64,000 bases of DNA. Source: Streptococcus equi subsp. equi. GTDB lineage: Bacteria > Bacillota > Bacilli > Lactobacillales > Streptococcaceae. The notes beneath the pieces were generated by a model, which was not told the origin of the DNA, did no database searches, and was given only the letters and a program-made list of their open reading frames with translations. Both the position numbers and the translations under genes were made by a program. The stretch is taken from positions 186,001 to 250,000 of the forward strand of contig LR134389.1 in NCBI GenBank assembly GCA_900637675.1, written 5' to 3'. Positions 1-9,537 of the stretch are shown piece after piece (position 1 is the stretch's first letter; every line of letters begins with the position of its first letter).

Positions 1-2
1 AC

Positions 3-125
3 CTCCAGCGGGCAGCTCTTGAAGAGGAGCGAGCACAGTCAACCAAGACTTTTCGTCAAGAGCAGGATCAAAGAGAGACAGAGTTATTAGATATGAGGAG
101 AGCTTATGCTAATACCAATAACTGA
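3..125 (+). CDS. C-terminal end of an unidentified protein (partial)
   Basis: An open frame enters from the left edge and stops at TGA 123-125. The roughly 40 visible residues are very rich in Glu, Gln and Arg (LEEERAQSTKTFRQEQDQRE) and would form a charged helix or coiled coil. The start and most of the protein lie outside the window, so no family can be named. The next gene starts inside it, an overlap of 20 bases that suggests translational coupling. Confidence 0.45.
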   Translation, partial: LQRAALEEERAQSTKTFRQEQDQRETELLDMRRAYANTNN

Positions 126-396
126 GTATTATATCGAAGAAGAATACGCCTATGCCCTGAGGCTAATGCGTCAAATGCTGGAGCGTCAAAGGATTGCCAC
201 AGTGGCTAGGCTTGCGAACAGCCAAGGTGAAGCGATCAAAAAAACGTTTAAAGACCAGATCAAAGCGACTGCCAGCCAAACTAAGGAAAGCCTTCAGATC
301 ATGGAAGGGCAGCTAGATACGGCCATAAAAGGAGCGGTCAGAGATCAGCTGGAGCAGGTCGTAAAGAAGAAGCTGCCAAAATACAACAAGCTATAG
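106..396 (+). CDS. Hypothetical 96-aa helical protein
   Basis: The family is not recognised. The protein is predicted mostly helical and strongly charged, with Lys/Gln-rich segments and no signal peptide or membrane segment. The ATG at 106 lies in another frame within the last 20 bases of the preceding partial gene; GAGGAG about 8 bases upstream is a plausible ribosome binding site. The pairing with an upstream Glu/Gln-rich protein is seen in mobile-element gene blocks, but nothing here proves that. The IS3-family element begins about 160 bases downstream. Confidence 0.5.
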   Translation: MLIPITEYYIEEEYAYALRLMRQMLERQRIATVARLANSQGEAIKKTFKDQIKATASQTKESLQIMEGQLDTAIKGAVRDQLEQVVKKKLPKYNKL

Positions 397-591
397 TCAA
401 ATGGTGTCATTTATAAGAGACCGTAGGGGTTCAATCAATACCTACCAAGCAAGTATGATCAAAAAAGGCGATCAGCCTCCAGAGCTTTTGTCCTGTTATT
501 TTTAAAAGGGGATAATTGTATACAGAGTGACCGATAGCTAAAGACGAGAGAGGACCAGTGTACTGACCCCCCAAAAGTTGGACACGACATA

Positions 592-1395
592 TTAGTGAAA
601 GGATTTAGTTCTGTATTGCACAGGGCTAAGTCCTTTTAGCTTTGCTTTAATGCGTTTGTTGTTGTAGTAAAAAATGTAATCTGTAATAGCTTGTTCAAGC
701 TCATTAAGGGATTGATAAGTTGTCTCAAGGCCGTAAAACATCTCAGATTTGAGAATACCAAAGAAGGACTCCATCATCCCATTATCTGGACTATTTCCCT
801 TGCGAGACATGGATGGACGAATGCCTTTAGTCTCCAAAAAGTGATGATAAGACTGATGTTGATATTGCCAGCCTTGATCGCTGTGGAGAATCGTTCCATT
901 GTACGAATCCGCTGGAAAAGCCTTCTCAAGCATGGTTTGTACTTGCTTCAAGTCAGGCGATCGAGACAGGGTGAAATCAATAATCTCACTGTTATAGCCG
1001 TCAAGAACAGGCGATAGATAGAGTTTCCCCTCAGGTAAGGTAAATTCCGTCACATCGGTATAGCACTTCTCGTAGGGCTTAGAACCTTCAAACTGACGTT
1101 TAATCAGATTATCAGCCTTTTTGCCAACCTCACCTTTGTAAGAAGAATACTTGCGCTTACGACGGATACGAGCTTTTAAGCCCATGACAGTCATCAAACG
1201 TTGTACTTTTTTGTGATTGACGATAAAACCACGATTTCTTAGTTCCAGATGAATGCGACGATAGCCATAATTGCCATGATGTTCATCATAGATGCCTTGA
1301 ATGAGCTCCTTTAAGTCCATGTCCTTATCTTCTTGAGCTAGTTGCTTGACTTGATAATAATAGGTTGACCGCGATAAATCAAGGATTTCAAGCAA
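592..1395 (-). CDS. IS3-family transposase OrfB (DDE catalytic subunit), copy A
   Basis: This is the integrase-core transposase of the IS150 branch of IS3. The DDE residues are visible in [17 protein letters not shown] and [14 protein letters not shown]. The N-terminal HTH_21-like region contains [15 protein letters not shown]. The 267-aa reading starts at a TTG, but the frame stays open back to the A6G slippery site at 1485-1491. The functional product is therefore expected to be an OrfAB fusion made by -1 ribosomal frameshifting from orfA. It is identical in protein to copy C except for one Asp/Glu difference near the C-terminus. Confidence 0.9.
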   Translation of the reverse strand: MLEILDLSRSTYYYQVKQLAQEDKDMDLKELIQGIYDEHHGNYGYRRIHLELRNRGFIVNHKKVQRLMTVMGLKARIRRKRKYSSYKGEVGKKADNLIKRQFEGSKPYEKCYTDVTEFTLPEGKLYLSPVLDGYNSEIIDFTLSRSPDLKQVQTMLEKAFPADSYNGTILHSDQGWQYQHQSYHHFLETKGIRPSMSRKGNSPDNGMMESFFGILKSEMFYGLETTYQSLNELEQAITDYIFYYNNKRIKAKLKGLSPVQYRTKSFH

Positions 1396-1418
1396 AGTTG
1401 CTAGAGAAAATTGACCGA

Positions 1419-1934
1419 TTAATTCTTGGATGATTTCTGTTGCTCTTTGAGCTTTGCTTCGTCCCTCAACCGGTATTCTCTCAGCTTTTTTAGCACAGCA
1501 TTCTCCGCTCTAAGGTAGTCTAATTCTTTTTGGAGTCGCTCCAACTCTGTCATTTGTTCTAAAGTCTTCTTTGGTTGACGTCCCATCTTTGGTGGCCTCC
1601 CTCTTCTTTTCTCAAGAATAGTATAGCCGTTTTTCTTGTATTGCGCTATCCACCTTGAAAGCATACTAGAATTTGGTAAAGCATAGTCTAAGGACGTCTG
1701 TTTTTGAGATTGACCATCAATCAGAACTTTATCTATTATCTCTTGCTTCAGTTCTGGAGAATAATAACTATTCTTACCTTTTTGGACAATGGCTAACCCA
1801 TACCTGTCAATCAGGCGAATCATGTATTTGAGGTCAGATTCTGCAATACTAAACTTTTCTGATAAGCATTTAATGGACTTTCCAATGTGCCGTAGCTCAT
1901 AGATTTGAACCTTGTCTTCATAACTCAATGTCAT
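1419..1934 (-). CDS. IS3-family transposase OrfA (DNA-binding subunit), copy A
   Basis: This is the helix-turn-helix protein of an IS3-family element. It is 171 aa from the MTLSYEDK start chosen here, which matches the start usable in copy C. It has an N-terminal HTH (residues about 8-55) and a second one around [22 protein letters not shown]. It ends in a leucine-zipper-like coiled coil, [21 protein letters not shown]. The slippery A_AAA_AAG codes for the LKK of that coil, the usual place for IS3 frameshifting into orfB. OrfA alone normally acts as a repressor, while the OrfAB fusion is the transposase. Confidence 0.88.
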   Translation of the reverse strand: MTLSYEDKVQIYELRHIGKSIKCLSEKFSIAESDLKYMIRLIDRYGLAIVQKGKNSYYSPELKQEIIDKVLIDGQSQKQTSLDYALPNSSMLSRWIAQYKKNGYTILEKRRGRPPKMGRQPKKTLEQMTELERLQKELDYLRAENAVLKKLREYRLRDEAKLKEQQKSSKN

Positions 1935-2086
1935 AAAAATAGCCCCCAATTGTTAGATTTTATGTCTAACTTTTGGGGGGCAGTTCACTTAGGGATAATC
2001 ATATCACCTTAACGTCAGGGGAGTCTTTATAAGTTATTTTTATATCCTATGACAGACACACTAGTCTATCCTAACAGGCCTTCTTG

Positions 2087-4067
<1,981 letters not shown>

Positions 4068-4105
4068 GAATAGTACCTCCAATAATGACTAGATTATCTA
4101 TTTTG

Positions 4106-4132
4106 TTAGCACTCTTGTTTTATGAGTGCTAA
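4106..4132 (-). promoter_or_regulatory. CIRCE heat-shock operator of groESL
   Basis: Perfect 9-9-9 palindrome TTAGCACTC-N9-GAGTGCTAA, the binding site of the HrcA repressor. It sits between the promoter at 4144-4171 and the groES start. Confidence 0.98.
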
Positions 4133-4143
4133 CTTTCTTCTCT

Positions 4144-4171
4144 ATTTTATCACTTGGTCAAAAATAGTCAA
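4144..4171 (-). promoter_or_regulatory. groESL promoter
   Basis: On the minus strand TTGACT (complement of 4166-4171) is followed after 16 bases by TAAAAT (complement of 4144-4149), just upstream of the CIRCE. The end of IS copy B lies only 38 bases upstream of the -35 box. Confidence 0.8.
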
Positions 4172-4261
4172 GAAAAAAAGTCTAGGAAAAAAGAAAAGAC
4201 CCAGCTGGTGACCCGCACCCCAAAAGTTAGACAGAAAATCTACCAATGGGGTGCTTTTTAT

Positions 4262-4750
4262 ATGAAATTAAGTTACGATGATAAATTAAGAATATATGAA
4301 CTAAGAAAAAATGGGATGTCTTGTTCCCGCATTGGTCAACAGTATGATATTCAGGTTTCTAATCTCAAATACATGGTAAAGCTTATGGACAGATATGGAG
4401 TTGAGATTGTTAGAAAGGGTAAAAATAAGTATTATCCTCCAGAATTAAAACAAGAAATAATTGATAAAGTTCTTCTTGAAGGTCAGTCTCAACTGTCTGT
4501 CTCTCTTGAGTATGCTCTCCCAAATGCTGGTATGCTTCCCAATTGGATAGCGCAATACAAGAAAAACGGGTATACTATTCTTGAGAAACAAAGAGGGAGA
4601 CCAACGAAGATGGGCCGTAAACCAAAGAAAACTTGGGAAGAAATGACAGAGCTAGAGCGCCTTCAGGAAGAGCTAGAATACCTTAGAACGGAGAATGCTT
4701 ATCTAAAAAAGTTGAGGGAGCTTCGTTTACAGGACGAAGCCAGAGAATGA
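4262..4750 (+). CDS. IS3-family transposase OrfA, copy B
   Basis: Helix-turn-helix OrfA, 162 aa from [18 protein letters not shown]. This start is chosen by alignment with copies A and C; the longer frame upstream crosses the IS end. It has two HTH segments and a C-terminal coiled coil, [21 protein letters not shown]. The stop overlaps a possible orfB ATG as ATGA (4747-4750). It diverges from copies A and C by many substitutions. Confidence 0.85.
   Translation: MKLSYDDKLRIYELRKNGMSCSRIGQQYDIQVSNLKYMVKLMDRYGVEIVRKGKNKYYPPELKQEIIDKVLLEGQSQLSVSLEYALPNAGMLPNWIAQYKKNGYTILEKQRGRPTKMGRKPKKTWEEMTELERLQEELEYLRTENAYLKKLRELRLQDEARE
4705..4740 (+). promoter_or_regulatory. Programmed -1 frameshift site with hairpin (IS copy B)
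   Basis: A_AAA_AAG lies in the orfA frame at 4705-4711. Eight bases later comes a perfect 7-bp hairpin, GCTTCGT (4720-4726) and ACGAAGC (4734-4740), with a 7-base loop. This is the classic arrangement for making an OrfAB fusion in IS3 elements. Confidence 0.8.
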
Positions 4751-5613
4751 GAAAGGCAGAAACAATTAGAGAGATGGTCCAAGAAGGATTCCGATTAAAC
4801 CTCCTACTTGAGATCGCTAAGATGGCTCGTTCAACCTATTATTATCAAGTCAAGCAATTGGATAAGTCAGATAAAGATGAAGCAATCAACTCTGAAATCA
4901 AAGCGATTTATGAGGAGCATAAGGGAAACTATGGTTACCGTCGCATTCATTTAGAACTCAAGAATCGTGGGTTTATCGTCAATCACAAGAAAGTGCAACG
5001 CTTGATGAAAGAGATGAGATTAGCTGCTCGAATTCGTCGTAAACGCAGGTATTCCTCTTACAAAGGCGAGACTGGTAAGAAGGCTGATAATCTGATTCAA
5101 CGCCAGTTTGAAGCTGCTAAGCCATATGAAAAATGTTATACCGATGTGACAGAGTTTGCTTTACCAAACAACGATGAAAAACTTTATTTAGCGCCTGTTC
5201 TTGATGGTTACAACAGTGAGATTATTGATTTGACACTATCTAGGTCTCCAGACTTAAAACAGGTTCAAACCATGCTTGAGAAGGCTTTTCCAGATCAATC
5301 CTATCACGGAACGATTCTTCACAGTGACCAAGGGTGGCAATACCAGCATCAGTCCTATCATCATTTTTTAGAATCAAAGGGCATTCGTCCATCAATGTCT
5401 CGCAAGGGAAATAGTCCAGATAATGGGATGATGGAGTCCTTCTTTGGTATTCTCAAATCTGAGATGTTTTACGGCCTTGAGACAACTTATCAATCCCTTA
5501 ATGAGCTTGAACAAGCTATTACAGATTACATTTTTTACTACAACAACAAACGCATTAAAGCAAAGCTAAAAGGACTTAGCCCTGTGCAATACAGAACTAA
5601 ATCCTTTCACTAA
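4747..5613 (+). CDS. IS3-family transposase OrfB, copy B
   Basis: DDE integrase-core transposase of 288 aa, beginning at the ATG that overlaps the orfA stop. The catalytic motifs [17 protein letters not shown] and [12 protein letters not shown] are intact. The frame is also open back to the slippery heptamer at 4705, so either an OrfAB fusion or a separate OrfB could be made. Compared with copies A and C it has two extra residues in the [13 protein letters not shown] stretch. From [15 protein letters not shown] onward the protein is identical to copy A. Confidence 0.88.
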   Translation: MRKAETIREMVQEGFRLNLLLEIAKMARSTYYYQVKQLDKSDKDEAINSEIKAIYEEHKGNYGYRRIHLELKNRGFIVNHKKVQRLMKEMRLAARIRRKRRYSSYKGETGKKADNLIQRQFEAAKPYEKCYTDVTEFALPNNDEKLYLAPVLDGYNSEIIDLTLSRSPDLKQVQTMLEKAFPDQSYHGTILHSDQGWQYQHQSYHHFLESKGIRPSMSRKGNSPDNGMMESFFGILKSEMFYGLETTYQSLNELEQAITDYIFYYNNKRIKAKLKGLSPVQYRTKSFH

Positions 5614-5739
5614 TATGTCGTGTCCAACTTTTGGGGGTCAGTACAAAATCAAGGCTTTTGCAGGAGATTTATGAAAAAGAAAAATTTAGGATAGTGTAAG
5701 TATAAGCTAGTTTCCTTAAGAAAAGCTTAACTGAAGCAA

Positions 5740-6210
5740 TTAATCGTAGAGATGGGTGATTGTTTTGACGACTTTTTTCTCCTTGTCAGACCAATAATGA
5801 AGGCGTTCAAAAGATCCTTGTCGCCAGTAGAGTGGTAGCCTTTGTCGAATATCCTCTTGCATGTCTAGCTTATCTAGATCAGCAATAGCATGCCATTGTG
5901 GTAGGCCCTCTCGTGATTTAGTTAGCAGCTTGCCTTCAAAATCTTCGCAAAGAAAGTCATAATAAACATAGCGCTCAGGCTTATCAGGATTGGTAAAGCC
6001 TGAGATTCCCTTTAATTGCAGATTTAAGGCGGTTAAGCCGGTCTCCTCCTTTAGCTCACGCACTGCCGCTTCAAAAAAGGATTCTGAGGTGTTAACCTTG
6101 CCACCCGGTTGGATCCAGCCAGGAAAATCGTCATGCTGGCGGTTGAGAAGTAGGATCTTGTCGCCCTCCTTGACACAGATATTAACCCAATTTTTGATGA
6201 CTTCAAGCAT
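5740..6210 (-). CDS. Nudix (MutT-type) hydrolase
   Basis: Hydrolase of nucleoside diphosphate-X substrates. The complete Nudix box spans GGKVNTSESFFEAAVREL into KEETGL (GX5EX7REUXEEXGU), with the metal-binding glutamates present. Length is 156 aa, normal for a small MutT-like protein; the substrate (oxidised dNTP or other) cannot be read from sequence. It is a single gene transcribed leftwards, between IS copy B and the bacteriocin locus, with its start at the first ATG. Confidence 0.88.
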   Translation of the reverse strand: MLEVIKNWVNICVKEGDKILLLNRQHDDFPGWIQPGGKVNTSESFFEAAVRELKEETGLTALNLQLKGISGFTNPDKPERYVYYDFLCEDFEGKLLTKSREGLPQWHAIADLDKLDMQEDIRQRLPLYWRQGSFERLHYWSDKEKKVVKTITHLYD

Positions 6211-6388
6211 TAGTTACCTCGTTTTTAGTTTTATTTTATCAAAAAAGATCAGTATGAATAGCTGAGAGATTTATTGATATGGTCATAATGGCTTCAGATA
6301 GTTTTACTGCTGCTTTAGCCATCTGCATAAATAATATAAAAATACCATTTCACATCATTATTTAATAGATTTATTATCATATTAATGG

Positions 6389-6394
6389 TATAAT
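6389..6394 (+). promoter_or_regulatory. Extended -10 promoter of the Rgg-like gene
   Basis: TGGTATAAT, an extended -10, lies 36 bases upstream of the chosen Rgg start. No good -35 box is seen. Confidence 0.5.
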
Positions 6395-6429
6395 TATGTG
6401 AAATTAGAACTATGTGTAGAGAGAGTATA

Positions 6430-7280
6430 ATGAATAGTACAGATTTGATGAGACTGGGAGAGCTTTATAAGGAGCTTCGTATTGCTCGTGGACTTAGGCT
6501 AAAGGACGTTGCTAGAGACAATTTATCAGTTTCACAGCTATCTAAGTTTGAAAATGGCCAGAGCATGCTGGCAGCTGACAAACTACTATTAGCTATTTCA
6601 GGAATCCATATGACATTCGCTGAATTTGGTCATGCTGTAAATGGGTATAAAGTCAGCGATTTTTTTCAGTTAGGCACCAAGGTTGCCGAGCTACAAACAG
6701 CATCAGATATAGATGGATTGAAGGAGCTTCTGAGCCAATATAAGGGTGATGACATTTTTTCTGTTTATAATAGATTAAATGAATTAATCATTAAAAGTGC
6801 TATCTACTCACTTGATCCAAATGTTAAAATTGAAGAATCAGACAAGCAATTGTTGACAGAATACCTTTATAGTATTGAAGAGTGGACGGAGTATGAGCTA
6901 TACATTTTTGGCGGTTGTTTGGCTATTTTATCTGATGAGGATATGATTTTTTTGGGAAAAGCATTTATCGAACGAGATAAGATTTTCCTTTCTCTTCCAC
7001 AACATAGAAAGGCAGCTCACATCACTCTCTTAAATATTATCATGACAAGGCAGCTTTTTATGTTGATTTTTTTATTAAAAAGCTGGAGGAGTTGATTATC
7101 TATCAAGATATGTTCACTATAGTGAGCTTAAATTTTTTAAGAAAATATATACCTACTTAAATGAAGAAAGTAAGCATAAGAGCGACATTGAAGATTATAT
7201 TAATCTTGTTAAACAGCTTGGCAACCCTCAGTTTGCCCAAATTCTACATCGGACGCTATCAGTGATTCTAGATAGTTAAT
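6430..7280 (+). pseudogene. Rgg/MutR-family transcription regulator, frameshifted
   Basis: The N-terminal HTH is typical of Rgg proteins: LGELYKELRIARGLRLKDVA then LSVSQLSKFENGQSMLAADK, followed by MTFAEFGHAVNGY and a helical repeat region. The open frame stops at 7095 (about 221 aa), but coding continues in two other frames. KAAFYVDFFIKKLEEL follows in the -1 frame from about 7044. YSELKFFKKIYTYLNEESK runs through LGNPQFAQILHRTLSVILDS in a further -1 frame to TAA 7278-7280. Two single-base deletions explain this; undamaged, the protein would be about 283 aa, the usual Rgg length. Rgg proteins bind short hydrophobic peptide pheromones and control neighbouring promoters. A candidate pheromone gene lies 30 bases past its end, on the opposite strand. 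Sequencing error in T/A runs is an alternative explanation. Confidence 0.8.
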
Positions 7281-7309
7281 ACTAAAAAAGTAGCCCAATC
7301 GTTTGGTGG

Positions 7310-7372
7310 CTACAGTGGCCAAGGCCACCAAATAGACAAAAGGGCTAATAAGAAAATAAAAGCTTTTCGCAT
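7310..7372 (-). CDS. Candidate small hydrophobic peptide pheromone (Rgg partner)
   Basis: A 20-codon gene encodes MRKAFIFLLALLSIWWPWPL: a basic N-terminus, a hydrophobic core and a Trp-Trp-containing C-terminus. This is the layout of streptococcal SHP/XIP precursors, from which the C-terminal residues are released and re-imported by an oligopeptide permease. Support is unusually good for so short a gene. There is a perfect AAGGAGGT (complement of 7381-7388) 8 bases before the ATG, TATAAT (complement of 7398-7403), and TTGAGA (complement of 7421-7426) with 17-base spacing. It is convergent with the broken Rgg gene. A 9-bp inverted repeat (TTTGGTGGC/GCCACCAAA, 7302-7333) covers its 3' end. A longer overlapping frame on this strand (to 7466) has no such signals. 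The function is inferred, not shown. Confidence 0.68.
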   Translation of the reverse strand: MRKAFIFLLALLSIWWPWPL

Positions 7373-7397
7373 AATATCTCACCTCCTTGATAAGGAT

Positions 7398-7426
7398 ATT
7401 ATACAAAGGGGAAGCTTCAATCTCAA
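7398..7426 (-). promoter_or_regulatory. Promoter of the small peptide gene
   Basis: TTGAGA - 17 bases - TATAAT on the minus strand. The -35 box begins 2 bases from one arm of the inverted repeat at 7429-7476. Confidence 0.75.
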
Positions 7427-7428
7427 AC

Positions 7429-7476
7429 ATTCGCAAATATGAAAATATTAACAAAAGCATCATCATATTTGCGAAT
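7429..7476. promoter_or_regulatory. 13-bp inverted repeat, putative Rgg operator between divergent promoters
   Basis: The arms ATTCGCAAATATG (7429-7441) and CATATTTGCGAAT (7464-7476) are perfect complements separated by 22 bases. Read outward, each arm is followed within 1-2 bases by T(T/C)GAGA in the -35 position of a promoter. One promoter drives the peptide gene leftwards, the other the bacteriocin operon rightwards. This geometry fits an activator bound just upstream of two divergent promoters. The binding protein is inferred to be the neighbouring Rgg. Confidence 0.7.
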
Positions 7477-7477
7477 A

Positions 7478-7507
7478 TCGAGAATATGATAATTGTCGTG
7501 ATATAAT
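7478..7507 (+). promoter_or_regulatory. Promoter of the circular bacteriocin operon
   Basis: TATAAT at 7502-7507 is preceded by TCGAGA (7478-7483) at 18-base spacing. The poor -35 next to an inverted-repeat arm suggests activator dependence. The leader to the bacteriocin start is about 100 bases. Confidence 0.6.
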
Positions 7508-7614
7508 TACTGTGTTAATGATTTAGCTAGGCATTAATAAATCTAAATATAGACTACAGGCAGGTCGCTCGTTATACTAGTTTGAGGGCCAATGGTCTGG
7601 GTAGGAGGAAGCGT

Positions 7615-7905
7615 ATGGCGACATTAGAGCGACATCATAAAATGTTATTATTGTCAATGGCATTAGGGGCAGCGAGCTGGTTAGCACTCGGATTGATTAG
7701 CTTGCCAAATCTTGCAGGTGCTTTAGGAATAAGTACTGCTAATGCCAATACTACAGTTAATTTGTTGAGTGCTTATAGTACAGTTTCTAGCGTTGTTGCA
7801 ATCGTTGGTGCTGTTACGGGTGTAGGGTCTATTGGAGCTGGAATTGCAGCTACCGTTTTATACCTTATCAAACAAAAAGGAAAGGCTGCTGCTGCTCTCT
7901 GGTAG
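7615..7905 (+). CDS. Circular (head-to-tail cyclised) bacteriocin precursor, circularin A/AS-48 type
   Basis: Start chosen at 7615, 6 bases after GGAGGAA; this gives 96 aa. Residues 1-32 form a hydrophobic leader ending ISLPN. The proposed mature peptide runs from L33 to W96 (64 residues), beginning LAGALGISTANANTTVN and ending KQKGKAAAALW. The beginning closely resembles mature circularin A (VAGALGVQTAAATTIVN). The C-terminal Trp and nearby Lys cluster recall enterocin AS-48 and uberolysin. Such peptides are cut from the leader, joined N to C, and kill Gram-positive competitors by permeabilising the membrane. It is first of a six-gene operon whose downstream genes match the family pattern: a multi-membrane protein, a SpoIIM/DUF95 protein, an ABC ATPase and small hydrophobic proteins. 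The exact cleavage site is inferred by alignment from memory. Confidence 0.88.
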   Translation: MATLERHHKMLLLSMALGAASWLALGLISLPNLAGALGISTANANTTVNLLSAYSTVSSVVAIVGAVTGVGSIGAGIAATVLYLIKQKGKAAAALW

Positions 7906-7909
7906 TTAA

Positions 7910-9058
7910 TTGTCTGATATGAAGCATGTTTTCAAATATCATAAAGGCGACATTTTAGGGTATCTCAATATTGTTGGGTTTACCCTTTTGTTTTATGGCT
8001 CAGTGATAGGTATGATAATGTTCAGGGATTATTTGACCTATGATGGAGCTGGTTCTCTAATATCGACCTTTATTCTGGTATCAGGAACCTATCATTCTGT
8101 GAAATCAACATTTCCATATGAAGGGAAGCGTCATCCAACTTTTATATTAACACCCTATTATCTATTTAAGCATCTATTGCTTTCAGTTACAAAGGTTTAT
8201 GCTTTCCAGATCCGAGTGGTTACTATAGGAATCATCTGTTTAGCAATAGCCTTTCCGGAGCAGCTTGTTTGGATAGCCTTGTCTGTGCTAGCAGTATTTA
8301 TATATTGGCTATCGCTTCCGCTAGTAGCCATTTTTCGAGTAGCTGGACGACTCCTGAATCTTCTCATGATTTATGGTATGTATCTTAATCAGGAGCTGCT
8401 GGTCATTGCTTGTCTTTGTTTAAATGTGGTTATTCTTGTGCTTAGTGTTACGATTAATGTACATTATCCCTACCAATGGCTGGCGGTGAGAGCTAGGAAG
8501 GAAGAAAAAACAATTACCTTGTTAAAGCTTGTTATCAATACGATAACAGATCATTTAGCTTTAATGGTTCTGTTTAGTATTTTCTGTATAGCTGTGACCT
8601 ATTTCACGCAAAGGCTGCTGCTAAGTTTTGATTATTCTAGCTTTAGCATACCAGTTTTTTTCTTATCTGCTTCTACCTATATCGCGTTACTAGAGGTTAT
8701 GGTCGGTAAAAATATTAAGGAGCTTGAGTTAGACCGGGGCTTGGCTGTTTTACAGTTTCTGAATAGGGATATCAGTGTTTACAAAGCTTATCGCAACAGC
8801 CAATTCTTGCTTTCTGCTCACATCTTAGCTGTTATTCATACAGGATGTGCCATAGGCTTACTACCATTTTTACTAAATGGTCAAGCTGCTCTTTTTCTGT
8901 CTAACCTAGTGATGATCCCCTTCATCTACTTTATATCATTTTGCTATTTCGTGAAATCACTAAAAATAGTTGCTGGTGATTTGTCAGTGTTTAGGTGGGT
9001 TATTCTGGTTTTGTATTTTATACTAGTGGTCATTGCAATGGTAGGTAGTCGTTTATGA
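7910..9058 (+). CDS. Large polytopic membrane protein of circular bacteriocin maturation/export (CirB-like)
   Basis: A 382-aa protein of about ten hydrophobic segments. The loops are Lys/Arg-rich, for example ARKEEKTI and GKNIKELELDRG. In circular bacteriocin clusters the gene after the precursor encodes a protein of this kind, required for maturation or secretion, though its activity is unknown. The start is uncertain: TTG 7910 or ATG 7919, both lying a few bases after the precursor stop and without a clear ribosome binding site, which suggests coupled translation. It overlaps the next gene at ATGATAATG (9055). Confidence 0.75.
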   Translation: MSDMKHVFKYHKGDILGYLNIVGFTLLFYGSVIGMIMFRDYLTYDGAGSLISTFILVSGTYHSVKSTFPYEGKRHPTFILTPYYLFKHLLLSVTKVYAFQIRVVTIGIICLAIAFPEQLVWIALSVLAVFIYWLSLPLVAIFRVAGRLLNLLMIYGMYLNQELLVIACLCLNVVILVLSVTINVHYPYQWLAVRARKEEKTITLLKLVINTITDHLALMVLFSIFCIAVTYFTQRLLLSFDYSSFSIPVFFLSASTYIALLEVMVGKNIKELELDRGLAVLQFLNRDISVYKAYRNSQFLLSAHILAVIHTGCAIGLLPFLLNGQAALFLSNLVMIPFIYFISFCYFVKSLKIVAGDLSVFRWVILVLYFILVVIAMVGSRL

Positions 9059-9537
9059 TAATGAGGAAATTTTTAAGATATTATATCAGTTTTATTATTT
9101 TCTCAATAGCAATTGGGATTTTAATCGGTTTGCTGATCACCAGTGATACTGTCATATTATCTAAGCCAGAGCGGGGCTGGGATTTTACTCTGGAGGTTTT
9201 GAAGAATAATAGCAATAATTTTTTGTCCTATATTTTCCTCTTCTTTTTGTCCCCAGCCTTGCAATTGATTGATTTGGTATCAGTTGTTATACAAATTACT
9301 CTAGGAATGAGGAAGTCTGGATTTCTAATAACTGCCTTGGGTTTGTTTCCGCATGGTTTGCTGGAGATCCCTAATTTTCTCTTTTATCAAGGCTTGAGTC
9401 AATATATGCTATGGACTGTTTTGACTGAAAAAAGCATGACGTCCTTCTTAGAAAGAGAAAGAAGATATGTAAGGTACTATCTTATATCGTATTATGTTTT
9501 GTTAATTGCTGGTATTATGGAAGGGTTACTCGGATGA
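9055..9537 (+). CDS. SpoIIM/DUF95-family membrane protein of the circular bacteriocin operon (CirC-like)
   Basis: A 160-aa membrane protein with the SpoIIM/DUF95 signature LGLFPHGLLEIPNFLFYQGL near residues 94-115 and four or five hydrophobic segments. A DUF95 member is a hallmark of circular bacteriocin clusters (AS-48C, CirC, UblC). It is thought to take part in maturation, export or immunity. It overlaps its neighbours at both ends by 4 bases, so the genes are tightly co-translated. Confidence 0.82.
   Translation: MIMRKFLRYYISFIIFSIAIGILIGLLITSDTVILSKPERGWDFTLEVLKNNSNNFLSYIFLFFLSPALQLIDLVSVVIQITLGMRKSGFLITALGLFPHGLLEIPNFLFYQGLSQYMLWTVLTEKSMTSFLERERRYVRYYLISYYVLLIAGIMEGLLG

Larger units (their letters stand above)
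559..1987 (-). mobile_element. IS3-family (IS150-like) insertion sequence, copy A
   Basis: The element has imperfect terminal inverted repeats: TGTACTGACCCCCCAAAAG at 559 and the complement of TGAACTGCCCCCCAAAAG ending at 1987. Two ORFs (orfA, orfB) lie on the minus strand with an A_AAA_AAG slippery heptamer (complement of 1485-1491) between them. The body matches copy C (23031-24459), but the orfB 3' end matches copy B (4209-5645) instead, so this copy is a mosaic. The flanks, ..ACCAG before and CTTAGG after, do not form a target duplication. Confidence 0.9.
4209..5645 (+). mobile_element. IS3-family (IS150-like) insertion sequence, copy B (divergent)
   Basis: The left end reads TGACCCGCACCCCAAAAG, a degenerate form of the TGAACTGCCCCCCAAAAG end of the other copies. 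The right end is the complement of TGTACTGACCCCCAAAAG, ending at 5645. The 5' two thirds differ clearly from copies A and C, while roughly the last 250 bases are nearly or fully identical to copy A. Flanks are CTGG on the left and AAAT on the right, so there is no target duplication of its own. The left CTGG does match the base string outside the orfB end of copy A. Confidence 0.88.

Noticed and set aside
4154..4261. Longer OrfA start upstream of 4262 in IS copy B
   Set aside because: The extra residues are coded outside the IS and across its terminal repeat; alignment with the other copies supports 4262.
7209..7466. 85-codon minus-strand frame overlapping the end of the Rgg gene
   Set aside because: No ribosome binding site or promoter at its start, and it covers the operator repeat. 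The 20-codon gene inside the region, in a different frame, has all expression signals.
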